Positions 1-6,923 of a stretch of DNA of 10,460 bases are shown piece after piece. The notes beneath the pieces were generated by a model, which worked only from the letters and a program-made list of their open reading frames with translations, was not told where the DNA came from and ran no database searches. The translations under genes and the position numbers were made by a program. Within the stretch, counting starts at the first letter, position 1. Each line of letters opens with the position of its first letter. The DNA is from Candidatus Zixiibacteriota bacterium. Its GTDB lineage: Bacteria; Zixibacteria; MSB-5A5; JAABVY01. The stretch covers positions 1 through 10,460 of the forward strand of contig WJIM01000077.1 in NCBI GenBank assembly GCA_014730285.1, written 5' to 3'.

Positions 1-552
1 AGCAACATCAAAGGAAGCCCTGACTGCCAGAAGATCGCCCGGGAGACGGTTTTTGGTCATTTCACTCTCGGGCAGGTAGCTTATCCTGCCCGGAATAGAA
101 ACCGATTTTGTCTTGCCGTTTATTGTAAGATCAGCGTGAGCGGTAACATCGTATGTTACAGCAGACTCGGTCTCCTTGACCTTTTTCATGTCAGTCACCT
201 CATCTATCTTCAAGGTGATATAAGGATTCTCCTCTGCATTCATCCAGTCTGCGCTTCTGAGATGCTCATCACGAAGCGGAATCCCGGTGTTGAGGCTGGC
301 AACTGAGACCATAAGTTCGCCATGACCGCCCTTCTTTGGATTATTTGGATCGAATACCAGATGCCCTTTGATATCATTGGTGGTTCCAACGATATCCTCG
401 AGGGGTGCTGTGCTTTCAAATGTTACGGCATTTCTTCCAACCGGGTCATTGATGTAGAAGACTTTGCCATCCTTCATGCCCTGTGCAAACAGAGATGAAC
501 TCATTAGCAAAAGTGCTGTAAGACTAAACAAAATAAATTTGGCTGTTTTCAT
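1..552 (-). CDS. YceI-family secreted protein (partial, C-terminus beyond window)
   Basis: The frame is open from an ATG at 552 down to base 1 (184 codons) with no stop, so the gene runs off the left edge. A strong ribosome site (AAGGAGAG) lies just upstream. Residues 1-23 form a Sec signal peptide: basic MKTAK, a hydrophobic core, then SLFA before Gln. The mature part matches the YceI family: an N-terminal stretch around FESTAPLEDIVGTTNDIKG, FDPNNPKKG, then VASLNTGIPLRDEHLRSADW and a later DLTINGKTKSV segment. YceI proteins adopt a lipocalin-like barrel and are known to bind polyisoprenoids; they are often stress-induced and periplasmic. The ligand here is unknown. The gene lies 300 bp downstream of phoU on the same strand but has its own AT-rich upstream region, so it is probably a separate transcription unit. 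Family call is firm; role is inferred. Confidence 0.88.
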   Translation of the reverse strand, partial: MKTAKFILFSLTALLLMSSSLFAQGMKDGKVFYINDPVGRNAVTFESTAPLEDIVGTTNDIKGHLVFDPNNPKKGGHGELMVSVASLNTGIPLRDEHLRSADWMNAEENPYITLKIDEVTDMKKVKETESAVTYDVTAHADLTINGKTKSVSIPGRISYLPESEMTKNRLPGDLLAVRASFDVA

Positions 553-852
553 AATTTCTCTCCTTTTTTTCATTGCGTCTGCTTTTTATATTTTATTACA
601 ATCTCAAAACTCCATTATCAAAATTATAAACAATTATTAGACAAATATTGTTCTGTTTTTCGTAATTCGCCTTTTAGATTACATATAAGCTGCTAATTAA
701 TAAGGCTGATATTTCATCAGGGAATCAATCCAAATTTAAATTTATGAGTTTGTCGAGAAGTATCCGGTTTTGTTACAGAAGTTTCATCTGTACTAACAGA
801 GTGTTTTATTGGGGAAACGGAAGGGATATATGAAAATAATAAAAAGTCTGTT
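553..852. other. Intergenic region between phoU and the yceI-like gene
   Basis: This is a 300-bp AT-rich gap with no convincing gene. A short minus-strand frame at 717-908 starts inside phoU and looks like chance. The part nearest the yceI-like gene (about 610-660) carries candidate promoter elements and an interrupted inverted repeat at 629-652. Small weak stems (CTGAT/ATCAG near 704-718 and TCTGT/ACAGA near 788-801) lie downstream of phoU, but none is followed by a T tract, so I cannot point to an intrinsic terminator for the pst operon. Confidence 0.6.
614..652 (-). promoter_or_regulatory. Candidate promoter/operator of the yceI-like gene
   Basis: Reading the minus strand, TATAAT lies at 628-623 and GATAAT at 619-614, either a possible -10. 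The TTGTCTAA word (644-637) falls in the region expected for a -35 or the spacer. It sits inside an interrupted inverted repeat, AACAAT (629-634) and ATTGTT (647-652), separated by 12 bp. The arrangement would suit an operator overlapping a promoter. No start site is proven. Confidence 0.4.
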
Positions 853-1515
853 TTAATCCTCGAATGTCTTGTGCCGCACGATTTCTCCACGGCAGGTATA
901 GATAACATCTTCGGCGATATTGGTTGCGAGGTCAGCTATTCGCTCCAGGTTTTTGGAAACTCCCCGTAAATATATCATGGCGTCGAGAGAGTTTAAATCC
1001 TTTTTGATATTATCCTTAACATAATCATAGATAGTGCGATTTATCGAATCGACCTCATCATCATCGATCCTGACTCCCTGCGCGAGATCCTCATCCAGAT
1101 TGACCAGGGCGTCGAGGCTGTTTTTCAGCATAGCCTCTGTTTTCTCGGCAATTACCGGAAATTCGGGCGGCATCTCGATGCGGTTCTGGTTTGCCATTCT
1201 GAGAGCAATGCTGGCGATATTCGAGGCCAAATCTCCGATGCGTTCCAGATCGTTATTGATCTTGAGAACCGCGACTATAAATCTCAGATCAACTGCGACC
1301 GGCTGGTGCAGCGCCAGTATTTTAAGGCTGTCCTCTTCGATTTCGACCTCCATGCGGTCGATCTCGATATCGGCTTCTATAATTGATTTGGCCAGATCGG
1401 GATCTCTTTCGGATACCGCTTTGACCGCCTGCCAGACTCGCTCCTCAACAATAGCGCCGAGCGAGAGGATAGACTTTTTCAGATTCGTAATTTCTCTCTG
1501 CAAGTGAACAGACAT
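853..1515 (-). CDS. phoU: Phosphate signalling regulator PhoU
   Basis: This 220-residue protein has the usual PhoU length and its two-repeat helical layout. The family's metal-binding signature appears twice: NNDLERIGDLASNIA at 87-101 and KNLERIADLATNIAED at about 189-203, each with the conserved Glu and Asp of the ExxxD pattern. PhoU is cytoplasmic and peripheral. It is known to connect the PstSCAB transporter to the PhoR kinase, keeping the Pho response off when phosphate is plentiful. The ATG at 1515 follows AGGAACG, and the pstB stop is only 14 bp upstream, so the gene is the last member of the pst operon. Its position after pstB is the classical one. Nothing is truncated or odd. Confidence 0.96.
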   Translation of the reverse strand: MSVHLQREITNLKKSILSLGAIVEERVWQAVKAVSERDPDLAKSIIEADIEIDRMEVEIEEDSLKILALHQPVAVDLRFIVAVLKINNDLERIGDLASNIASIALRMANQNRIEMPPEFPVIAEKTEAMLKNSLDALVNLDEDLAQGVRIDDDEVDSINRTIYDYVKDNIKKDLNSLDAMIYLRGVSKNLERIADLATNIAEDVIYTCRGEIVRHKTFED

Positions 1516-1529
1516 CGTTCGTTCCTATA

Positions 1530-2315
1530 TTAGCCGAAACGGCCGGTTATATAATCTTCGGTTTGTTTGTTGACAGGATTCGTGAAGATCTGCTTGGTTA
1601 TGCCGAATTCTATCAACACGCCTTCGAAAAAGAATGCTGTTAAATCCGAGATGCGTCCCGCCTGCTGCATATTGTGCGTAACTATTATAATCGTAAAATC
1701 TTTTTTGAGTTCCAAAATAAGGTCCTCGATATGGGCCGTTGATTTCGGATCCAGGGCCGAAGCGGGTTCATCCAGAAGAAGTATCTCTGGATCGACCGCC
1801 AACGCCCTGGCGATACACAGCCTTTGCTGCTGTCCGCCGGAAAGGTCAAGTGCATTTTTATCGAGTCTATCCTTAACTTCGTCCCAGATTGCCGCCCGCT
1901 TTAGACTTCGCTCGACTATTTCCGTCAGTTTCATTTTATTCTTGATGCCGTGTATCCGGGGACCGTAAGCGACATTATCGAAAATTGATTTAGGAAACGG
2001 GTTTGATTTCTGGAAAACCATACCAATCTTCTTGCGCAGAGCCACAACATCCATATTGCTTTTATAAATATCATCGCCGTCAACGATAACTGTCCCGTTC
2101 ACTCGGGTTCCGTGAATGATGTCATTCATCCTGTTGAGAGTTCTCAGGAATGTGGATTTACCGCATCCCGAAGGGCCTATCAACGCGGTTACCTGCCTTG
2201 CGGGAATATCCATAGAGATATCGAACAGGGCCTGTACCGATTCATAATAGAAGTCCAGGTTCTTGACCTTGACGATCATTTCCTGGTTGTTGACATCTTT
2301 TTCGGGATCTACCAT
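1530..2315 (-). CDS. pstB: Phosphate ABC transporter ATP-binding protein PstB
   Basis: PstB is the cytoplasmic ATPase that drives phosphate import through PstC/PstA. The 261-residue protein shows all ABC motifs in order: Walker A GPSGCGKST (47-55), Q-loop Gln102 in FQKSNPFPKSI, signature LSGGQQQRLCIARA (158-171), Walker B ILLLDEP (178-184) followed by ASALDP, and the switch His214 in VTHNMQQAGRISD. The QKSNPFPKSI and SALDP segments are typical of PstB rather than other ABC ATPases. The frame is open to 2639, but the upstream part lies inside pstA and is not ABC-like. The ATG at 2315 has AGGAAGA about 9 nt upstream and overlaps the pstA stop by 7 bp, pointing to translational coupling. A later Met (2279) is poorly spaced from any ribosome site. 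Confidence 0.96.
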   Translation of the reverse strand: MVDPEKDVNNQEMIVKVKNLDFYYESVQALFDISMDIPARQVTALIGPSGCGKSTFLRTLNRMNDIIHGTRVNGTVIVDGDDIYKSNMDVVALRKKIGMVFQKSNPFPKSIFDNVAYGPRIHGIKNKMKLTEIVERSLKRAAIWDEVKDRLDKNALDLSGGQQQRLCIARALAVDPEILLLDEPASALDPKSTAHIEDLILELKKDFTIIIVTHNMQQAGRISDLTAFFFEGVLIEFGITKQIFTNPVNKQTEDYITGRFG

Positions 2316-3160
2316 TTTGTCTTCTTCCTGTAATGCGAGCGTATCATTATGGCTATCAGATTTACTGCCAGAACCAGTATCAGCAGGACCAGAGCTGTTC
2401 CGTACTGCATCGGCCTTACCATCTCCGCGTCCGGATGCTGAGTCGCCAGAACAAAGAGGTGATAGGGCAGAGCCATGACCTGATCGAAAACCGATGACGG
2501 GAGTTTGGGCAGATAAAAAGCCGCCACTGTCAGAAGAATAGGCGCCGTTTCGCCCGCCGCTCTGCCGATACCCAGTATCGAACCGGTCAGCATTCCCGGT
2601 ACCGCATAGGGCAGAACGTTTTTGTAAATAGTTTCCCATTTTGTCGCTCCAAGTGCAAGACTACCTTCTCTAAGCGATTGTGGAACGGCCTGCAGGGCTT
2701 CCTCGCTGGCCACGATTATCGTGGGCAGAATCATACATGCCAGTGTCAGACTGCCGGCTATGATTGAAGCGCCGAATTGAAAAAACAGCACGAACAGTCC
2801 CAGGCCGAATAGTCCGAATACGATCGAGGGCACGCCGGCCAGCGTTATGATTGCCAGACGGATCATGCGCGTGAATCTGCCCTGACGGGCATACTCGGAA
2901 AGATAAATAGCGCTTGCCATTCCCAGCGGCAGCGCAATCGCTATCGTCCCGATAACAAGATAGAACGTACCCACAATGGCGGGCCAGATTCCGCCCTCGG
3001 CGCCGCTTTTTCGCGGATATTCGAACAGGAAATCCGGACCAATAACCCCGATGCCGTTCCAGATAATATCTATAATAATATAGGCAATTACAACAACAAT
3101 AAAATAGGTAAATCCGCGCATCATCCAGTAGAAAAATGTCTCAGAACCGCGACTGGTCAT
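2309..3160 (-). CDS. pstA: Phosphate ABC transporter permease PstA
   Basis: PstA is one of two inner-membrane permease subunits forming the phosphate channel with PstC. The 283-residue protein has about six hydrophobic segments, at roughly 15-36, 60-88, 100-127, 130-152, 185-212 and 257-275. The permease coupling (EAA) loop is at 165-190, EGSLALGATKWETIYKNVLP, with the conserved central Gly; it docks on PstB. GRAAGETAPILL after the loop is a typical PstA signature. The ATG overlaps the pstC stop by one base (TAATG), with a G-rich stretch upstream, so translation is probably coupled. The C-terminus ends in a basic RKKTKW tail and overlaps the pstB start. Confidence 0.95.
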   Translation of the reverse strand: MTSRGSETFFYWMMRGFTYFIVVVIAYIIIDIIWNGIGVIGPDFLFEYPRKSGAEGGIWPAIVGTFYLVIGTIAIALPLGMASAIYLSEYARQGRFTRMIRLAIITLAGVPSIVFGLFGLGLFVLFFQFGASIIAGSLTLACMILPTIIVASEEALQAVPQSLREGSLALGATKWETIYKNVLPYAVPGMLTGSILGIGRAAGETAPILLTVAAFYLPKLPSSVFDQVMALPYHLFVLATQHPDAEMVRPMQYGTALVLLILVLAVNLIAIMIRSHYRKKTKW

Positions 3161-4038
3161 TACTGCCGCCCCCCGTATCTGCTGAATACTTTCTGAGCTA
3201 TCATATTAAGCCCGAATGTAATGATCAACAGGGCGATTCCCACCCAGAACAATGCCCTGTAGTGGTCGCTGCCGAACGGCACCTCGCCCATCTCGGCTGC
3301 AATCGTGGCGGTCATGGTGCGCACAGACTCGAATGGTGAGAGTGTGGTAATAGCGGCATTTCCGGTAACCATCAGCACCGCCATGGTCTCGCCGATCACA
3401 CGTCCCATGCCGAGCATCACCGCGGCGGTTATACCCGAAATCGAGGCCGGAACCGTTACCTTCCAGATTGTCTGAAGTTTGGAGGCGCCGACTGCGAAGG
3501 ATGCCTCTTTATAGGTTTTAGGTACGCTGTTGATAGCATCCTCGGAGATGGAGATGATGGTTGGTATGGCCATAAGGGCCAGAAGCAACGCGCCCGTAAG
3601 TGCGGTCAGGCCGGATTGCAGTCCGAAAACCGCCTTGATAAACGGGGCCAGCACAACCAATCCAAAAAAGCCAATAACGACCGAGGGTATACCGGCCAGA
3701 AGTTCGATAAACGGTTTCAGGAATTCGCGCTCGTATTTGCTGGAGACCTCGGATATGTATACCGCTCCGATTACTCCAAAGGGCACAGCGACTATAGTTG
3801 CCAGTATAGTTACAAGAAAAGAGCCTGTAAGAAGCGGAACTATTCCAAAAGATTCCTCTTGAAATGAAACCGGCCTCCAGGAGGTTCCGAATAGCTTGGA
3901 GATGCCCGGATCCTTGATAAAAGGAATGGCTTCCTTAAAAAGAAACAAGAAGATTAAAAGGACTATCAGGATCGCAGTAGAAGATGCGCTTGAAAATACT
4001 ATCTTCGCTGCTTTTTCTTTCCAGGCTTTACTTTTCAT
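3160..4038 (-). CDS. pstC: Phosphate ABC transporter permease PstC
   Basis: PstC is the partner permease of PstA in the inner membrane. The 292-residue protein has a short basic N-terminus (MKSKAWKEKAAK), a first membrane segment at about 20-35, and further segments near 67-95, 110-138, 142-164, 200-225 and 262-284. The EAA loop is EASFAVGASKLQTIWKVTVP (178-197), and MGRVIGETMAVLMVTGN (211-227) is a characteristic PstC segment next to the translocation path. The ATG at 4038 directly follows the pstS TAA (TAAATG). I see no good ribosome site in front of it, so ribosomes probably re-initiate after pstS. This may hold permease levels well below those of the binding protein. Confidence 0.95.
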   Translation of the reverse strand: MKSKAWKEKAAKIVFSSASSTAILIVLLIFLFLFKEAIPFIKDPGISKLFGTSWRPVSFQEESFGIVPLLTGSFLVTILATIVAVPFGVIGAVYISEVSSKYEREFLKPFIELLAGIPSVVIGFFGLVVLAPFIKAVFGLQSGLTALTGALLLALMAIPTIISISEDAINSVPKTYKEASFAVGASKLQTIWKVTVPASISGITAAVMLGMGRVIGETMAVLMVTGNAAITTLSPFESVRTMTATIAAEMGEVPFGSDHYRALFWVGIALLIITFGLNMIAQKVFSRYGGRQ

Positions 4039-4926
4039 TTAACTAACAGGGACATATCCGGTTTCTTTGACGATTTTCTGACCTTCGGGTGATTTGCAAT
4101 AGTTTATGAATTCCAGGGTGATGCCGGAAGCCTCGCCGTTTGTATAGAGGTGCAGGGGTCTGGCGATCGAATAGGTTTGATCCAGTACCGTCTCTACCGA
4201 AGGAAAGATAGCGTCGGATTCGGCGGTTTCCTTAACACCGATCACCTTAATTTTATTCGTGGCCTCTTCAGCATAGCCCAGGCCGACATAGCCGATAGCC
4301 CATTTATCCTCAGAAGCGGACTGTATTATAGAAGAGGTTGCGGGCATCAGGCGAGCCTGATCCGTATAATCTTCCTTTTCCAGCACATGCTCCTGGAAGA
4401 ACACATAAGTGCCCGAACTTGACTCGCGGGAAAGAACCAGAATCGGCTGATCCGGGCCGTCAACTTGACTCCAGTTTGTGTATGCGCCAGTGTAAATTTT
4501 CTTTAATTGTTCGAGAGAAAGCTCTGAAATCGGATTCTCGGGATGGACGCAAACCGCGATACCGTCCAGGGCAACCGTGTATTCCACAGGCTCTATACCT
4601 TTTTGATCCGCAAGCTCCATTTCCTTCGGCTTTATTTCTCTGGAGGCGGCACAGATATCGGTTGTACCGTTTAGAAGGGCGGCGATACCCGTTCCCGAGC
4701 CTCCACCGGTAACCGAGACCTCGATTTCCGCATTGGCATTCATAAATTGCTCCGCCCAACTGCTGACCAGGTGAACCATTGTATCGGAACCTTTGATGGT
4801 AATGCTTCCGGTTCCTTCTTCGGCCTGTTCTTCACCCCCGCCGCAGGCGCTCAAAAGCATCATGCACATGACTGCAAAAAGCATGATGATTAAGCGTGCA
4901 CTTTTTTTCACGTTTCCATACTTCAC
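4039..4926 (-). CDS. pstS: Phosphate-binding lipoprotein PstS
   Basis: PstS captures phosphate outside the inner membrane and delivers it to PstCA. The 295-residue protein has a lipoprotein signal with lipobox LSAC and Cys28 as the predicted acylated residue, followed by a Gly/Glu-rich linker. Phosphate-contact segments are recognisable: GSDTM (46-50), TGGGSGTG (73-80), TTDICAASR with Asp90, DGIAV at 121, and SRESSSGT (166-173). This belongs to the compact PstS class found in Firmicutes and many other phyla rather than the longer soluble E. coli form. The start is GTG at 4926, with AAAGGAG separated by 7 nt. It is the first gene of the transporter operon, behind its own promoter with PHO-box-like repeats, so strong induction on phosphate starvation is expected. 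Confidence 0.95.
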   Translation of the reverse strand: MKYGNVKKSARLIIMLFAVMCMMLLSACGGGEEQAEEGTGSITIKGSDTMVHLVSSWAEQFMNANAEIEVSVTGGGSGTGIAALLNGTTDICAASREIKPKEMELADQKGIEPVEYTVALDGIAVCVHPENPISELSLEQLKKIYTGAYTNWSQVDGPDQPILVLSRESSSGTYVFFQEHVLEKEDYTDQARLMPATSSIIQSASEDKWAIGYVGLGYAEEATNKIKVIGVKETAESDAIFPSVETVLDQTYSIARPLHLYTNGEASGITLEFINYCKSPEGQKIVKETGYVPVS

Positions 4927-4969
4927 TATTGGGCTCCTTTCCCACAGTTAATAATAGAAAAAATTTCAT

Positions 4970-5024
4970 AACCTTATTCAAGTTGTGTTAGAATTATATT
5001 AGCATTTTATTATGTATTTGTTAA
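4970..5024 (-). promoter_or_regulatory. PHO-box-like array of 11-bp direct repeats upstream of pstS
   Basis: On the minus strand five consecutive 11-mers line up: TTAACAAATAC (5024-5014), ATAATAAAATG (5013-5003), CTAATATAATT (5002-4992), CTAACACAACT (4991-4981) and, weaker, TGAATAAGGTT (4980-4970). The first four share TAA at positions 2-4 and fit YTAAYA-N5 except for the first base of unit 2. An 11-bp period puts each unit on the same helix face. PhoB/PhoP-type regulators are known to bind such head-to-tail repeats, and TTAACA-like hexamers with about 5-bp spacing describe the Bacillus PHO box. Position, period and adjacent regulator support the call. Confidence 0.65.
4996..5024 (-). promoter_or_regulatory. 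Candidate pstS core promoter
   Basis: TTAACA at 5024-5019 and TAATAT at 5001-4996 are separated by 17 bp, a good match to a housekeeping-type -35/-10 pair. The first repeat of the PHO-box-like array coincides with the -35 and the third with the -10. The overlap means a bound regulator would touch the promoter itself, so activation geometry should be tested rather than assumed. Confidence 0.45.
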
Positions 5025-5144
5025 GCGCCTTTTTATATTATGCATAAATTGCATTATCGCATGCATTTACGAAATAAGGCCACTGTTATAATACCGGCTT
5101 TTTATTATCATCATTGCGATTTCATTCAAATTTGCTCACTTAAT

Positions 5145-6920
5145 TTAATTATCCGCCGGTAGATGTATCGAAAAGGTACTTCCCTTTCCTGGAGTGCTTT
5201 CTACCTCCGGATAGCCCCCATGGGCCTGGGATATATGCTTGACGATTGCCAGCCCCAGTCCGGTTCCTCCCAGTTTTCTGCTACGGGCTTTATCTACAAG
5301 ATAGAACCTTTCAAACAGGCGGGAGAGATGCTCTTTTGCAATTCCAGGACCGCGGTCGGTTACTTTAATAATTATCTCCCCGTTTTCCTGTGAGCCGCTG
5401 ATTGCCACCACACTTTCCGATTCGCTGTATTTAATCGCGTTATCGATCAGATTTATTATCGCCTGTTCCAGAAGGGGGGCGTTCATCTTGGCCTTAAGAT
5501 CTTCCGCACAGCTCAGTTTTATTCGGATATTGGATTCCTGCGCTTTTAGCTCACAAACCTGGATGGCGGTTTTCAACACCGTGTTAAGCGGCTCCATTCT
5601 GAGAGATATTTTGGTTCGTCCCGAATCCTGTTCCATTCGTGAGAGTGTCAAAAGGTCCTCAATAATTGCATTCAGACGATCAGCCTGGCGCGAGATTACT
5701 TCCAGAAAGCGCCGCGCGCTTTCCGGCTCGTTCATGGCGCCGTCAAGAAGTGTTTCCACGAAGCCTTTGATAGAGGTTACGGGCGTCTTCAACTCATGCG
5801 ATACGTTGGCAACGAAGTCCCTGCGTATCGCTTCCAGCCTGTGCAGCCTGGTGACGTCGTTTAAGACGACCAGGGCGCCGATTCCCTCGCCCGTGGCATC
5901 GCGCAGAACAGTGCCGTGAACCTGAATATATTTTTCATGTGTATCCCTAAGAACGATTTCCTCTTCGGCCGATTCGCGTGTCGAAAGCACACGTGCCACG
6001 AACCTCTGCAGATCGATGTTGCGTACAACCTCATGCAAAATCCGGCGTTCCGAATCTTTCGAGCTTATTCCCAGCAGCTCCCTTGCGGCGCGGTTGTGAC
6101 CGATGATACGTTCCTCCATATCAACCGCCAGGACGCCCTCGACCATACTGGCAAGCACCGCCTCCTGTTCATTTCGCTGGCTGATAATGGCCTTTATGCG
6201 CTTGTCGAGTTCATGCGCCATCTGATTCATCGAATCCGCCAGCCTGCTGAATTCGAGGGGATCGAAAACCTGTATTTTTTGCGAAAAGTCTCCACGTGCG
6301 AACCTTTCTGAACCTCTTTTTATCTCTTCCAGAGGTTTACTTATTCTTATTGTCATGAACAGGCTTACCAGAATAATAATAGCGACAATAACCAGTCCGC
6401 CGATAATGATCCTGGTATTGATAGACCACAGTGCATCTCCGATTGATGAAAGGGATAAGGACATCCGCAATATGGCCTGATTGCCGTCAGGAAGCTCAAC
6501 AGGTATGGCCACATAAAGCATCTCCTGTCTGAGTGTATGGCTGTATCGGATAGATGAACCGACAGTACCTTTTCTGGCCTCGATCACCTCCGGACGATCA
6601 TTATGATTGTCCATGGAGGCGGGATATTCCTCGGTATCTCCCAGCACTTTTCCGGAAACATTTATTGCCGTGATGCGGGTTGATGATTTTGTGCCCAGCA
6701 TCTGGCATACCGAATCTATTTCCTCGGTATCCCCCCGTAACATAAGATTCCGGAATTTGTTTTCGATCAGAAAAGCATGAGAGATCAGATCTTTCCGCGT
6801 CTGGTCTATATAGAATGATTTGAAGGAGGTGGAGGCAAACCATATCACCGCGATTAGAGAGACAACGGCGATTATAATAAATGTGGGAAATAACTGCCAA
6901 AAAAGGCGTTTCCGCCGCAT
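5145..6920 (-). CDS. phoR: Phosphate-regulon sensor histidine kinase PhoR
   Basis: This is a 591-residue membrane kinase predicted to phosphorylate PhoB. Layout: transmembrane helix 8-30; a large extracytoplasmic region 31-168; second helix 170-191; HAMP about 192-244; PAS about 250-355; HisKA with phospho-acceptor His375 in SHELKTP; and an ATPase domain with N-box INLIDNAIKYS (489-499), DRGPGIA (522-528), an LFERFYLVDKARSR F-box region, and GGTGLGLAIVK (551-561). The double-helix, HAMP and PAS architecture resembles Bacillus-type PhoR more than the E. coli form, which lacks a large outer domain. I chose ATG 6920 over the adjacent in-frame TTG 6923 because AAGGAG is 6 nt from the ATG and only 3 from the TTG. 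The gene begins 3 nt after the phoB stop, forming a cognate pair. Expression should follow phoB. Confidence 0.92.
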   Translation of the reverse strand: MRRKRLFWQLFPTFIIIAVVSLIAVIWFASTSFKSFYIDQTRKDLISHAFLIENKFRNLMLRGDTEEIDSVCQMLGTKSSTRITAINVSGKVLGDTEEYPASMDNHNDRPEVIEARKGTVGSSIRYSHTLRQEMLYVAIPVELPDGNQAILRMSLSLSSIGDALWSINTRIIIGGLVIVAIIILVSLFMTIRISKPLEEIKRGSERFARGDFSQKIQVFDPLEFSRLADSMNQMAHELDKRIKAIISQRNEQEAVLASMVEGVLAVDMEERIIGHNRAARELLGISSKDSERRILHEVVRNIDLQRFVARVLSTRESAEEEIVLRDTHEKYIQVHGTVLRDATGEGIGALVVLNDVTRLHRLEAIRRDFVANVSHELKTPVTSIKGFVETLLDGAMNEPESARRFLEVISRQADRLNAIIEDLLTLSRMEQDSGRTKISLRMEPLNTVLKTAIQVCELKAQESNIRIKLSCAEDLKAKMNAPLLEQAIINLIDNAIKYSESESVVAISGSQENGEIIIKVTDRGPGIAKEHLSRLFERFYLVDKARSRKLGGTGLGLAIVKHISQAHGGYPEVESTPGKGSTFSIHLPADN

Positions 6921-6923
6921 CAA

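Larger units (their letters stand above)
4927..5144. other. phoR-pstS intergenic region
   Basis: The 218-bp AT-rich gap separates the regulatory pair from the transporter genes. It contains the pstS promoter and the 11-bp repeat array (4970-5024), and three TGCAT words at 5041-5045, 5050-5054 and 5062-5066 just upstream. No coding frame is evident. A weak GCC/GGC stem next to a T run (about 5079-5103) is too short to call a terminator for phoR. Confidence 0.6.

Noticed and set aside
717..908. A 63-codon minus-strand frame overlapping the end of phoU
   Set aside because: It starts inside phoU in another frame, has no ribosome site and reads like low-complexity Ser/Thr-rich noise.
2316..2639. 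N-terminal extension of pstB (108 extra codons)
   Set aside because: It lies wholly inside pstA, is Gly/Ser-rich with no ABC homology, and ATG 2315 has a good ribosome site and gives normal PstB length.
4460..4759. Minus-strand frame of 99 codons inside pstS
   Set aside because: Out-of-frame shadow of a strongly supported gene, rich in Arg/Gly/Tyr as expected for a shifted reading.
5079..5105. Possible terminator hairpin followed by T residues on the plus strand
   Set aside because: Only three G-C pairs (GCC/GGC) with a 14-nt loop, and no plus-strand gene precedes it.
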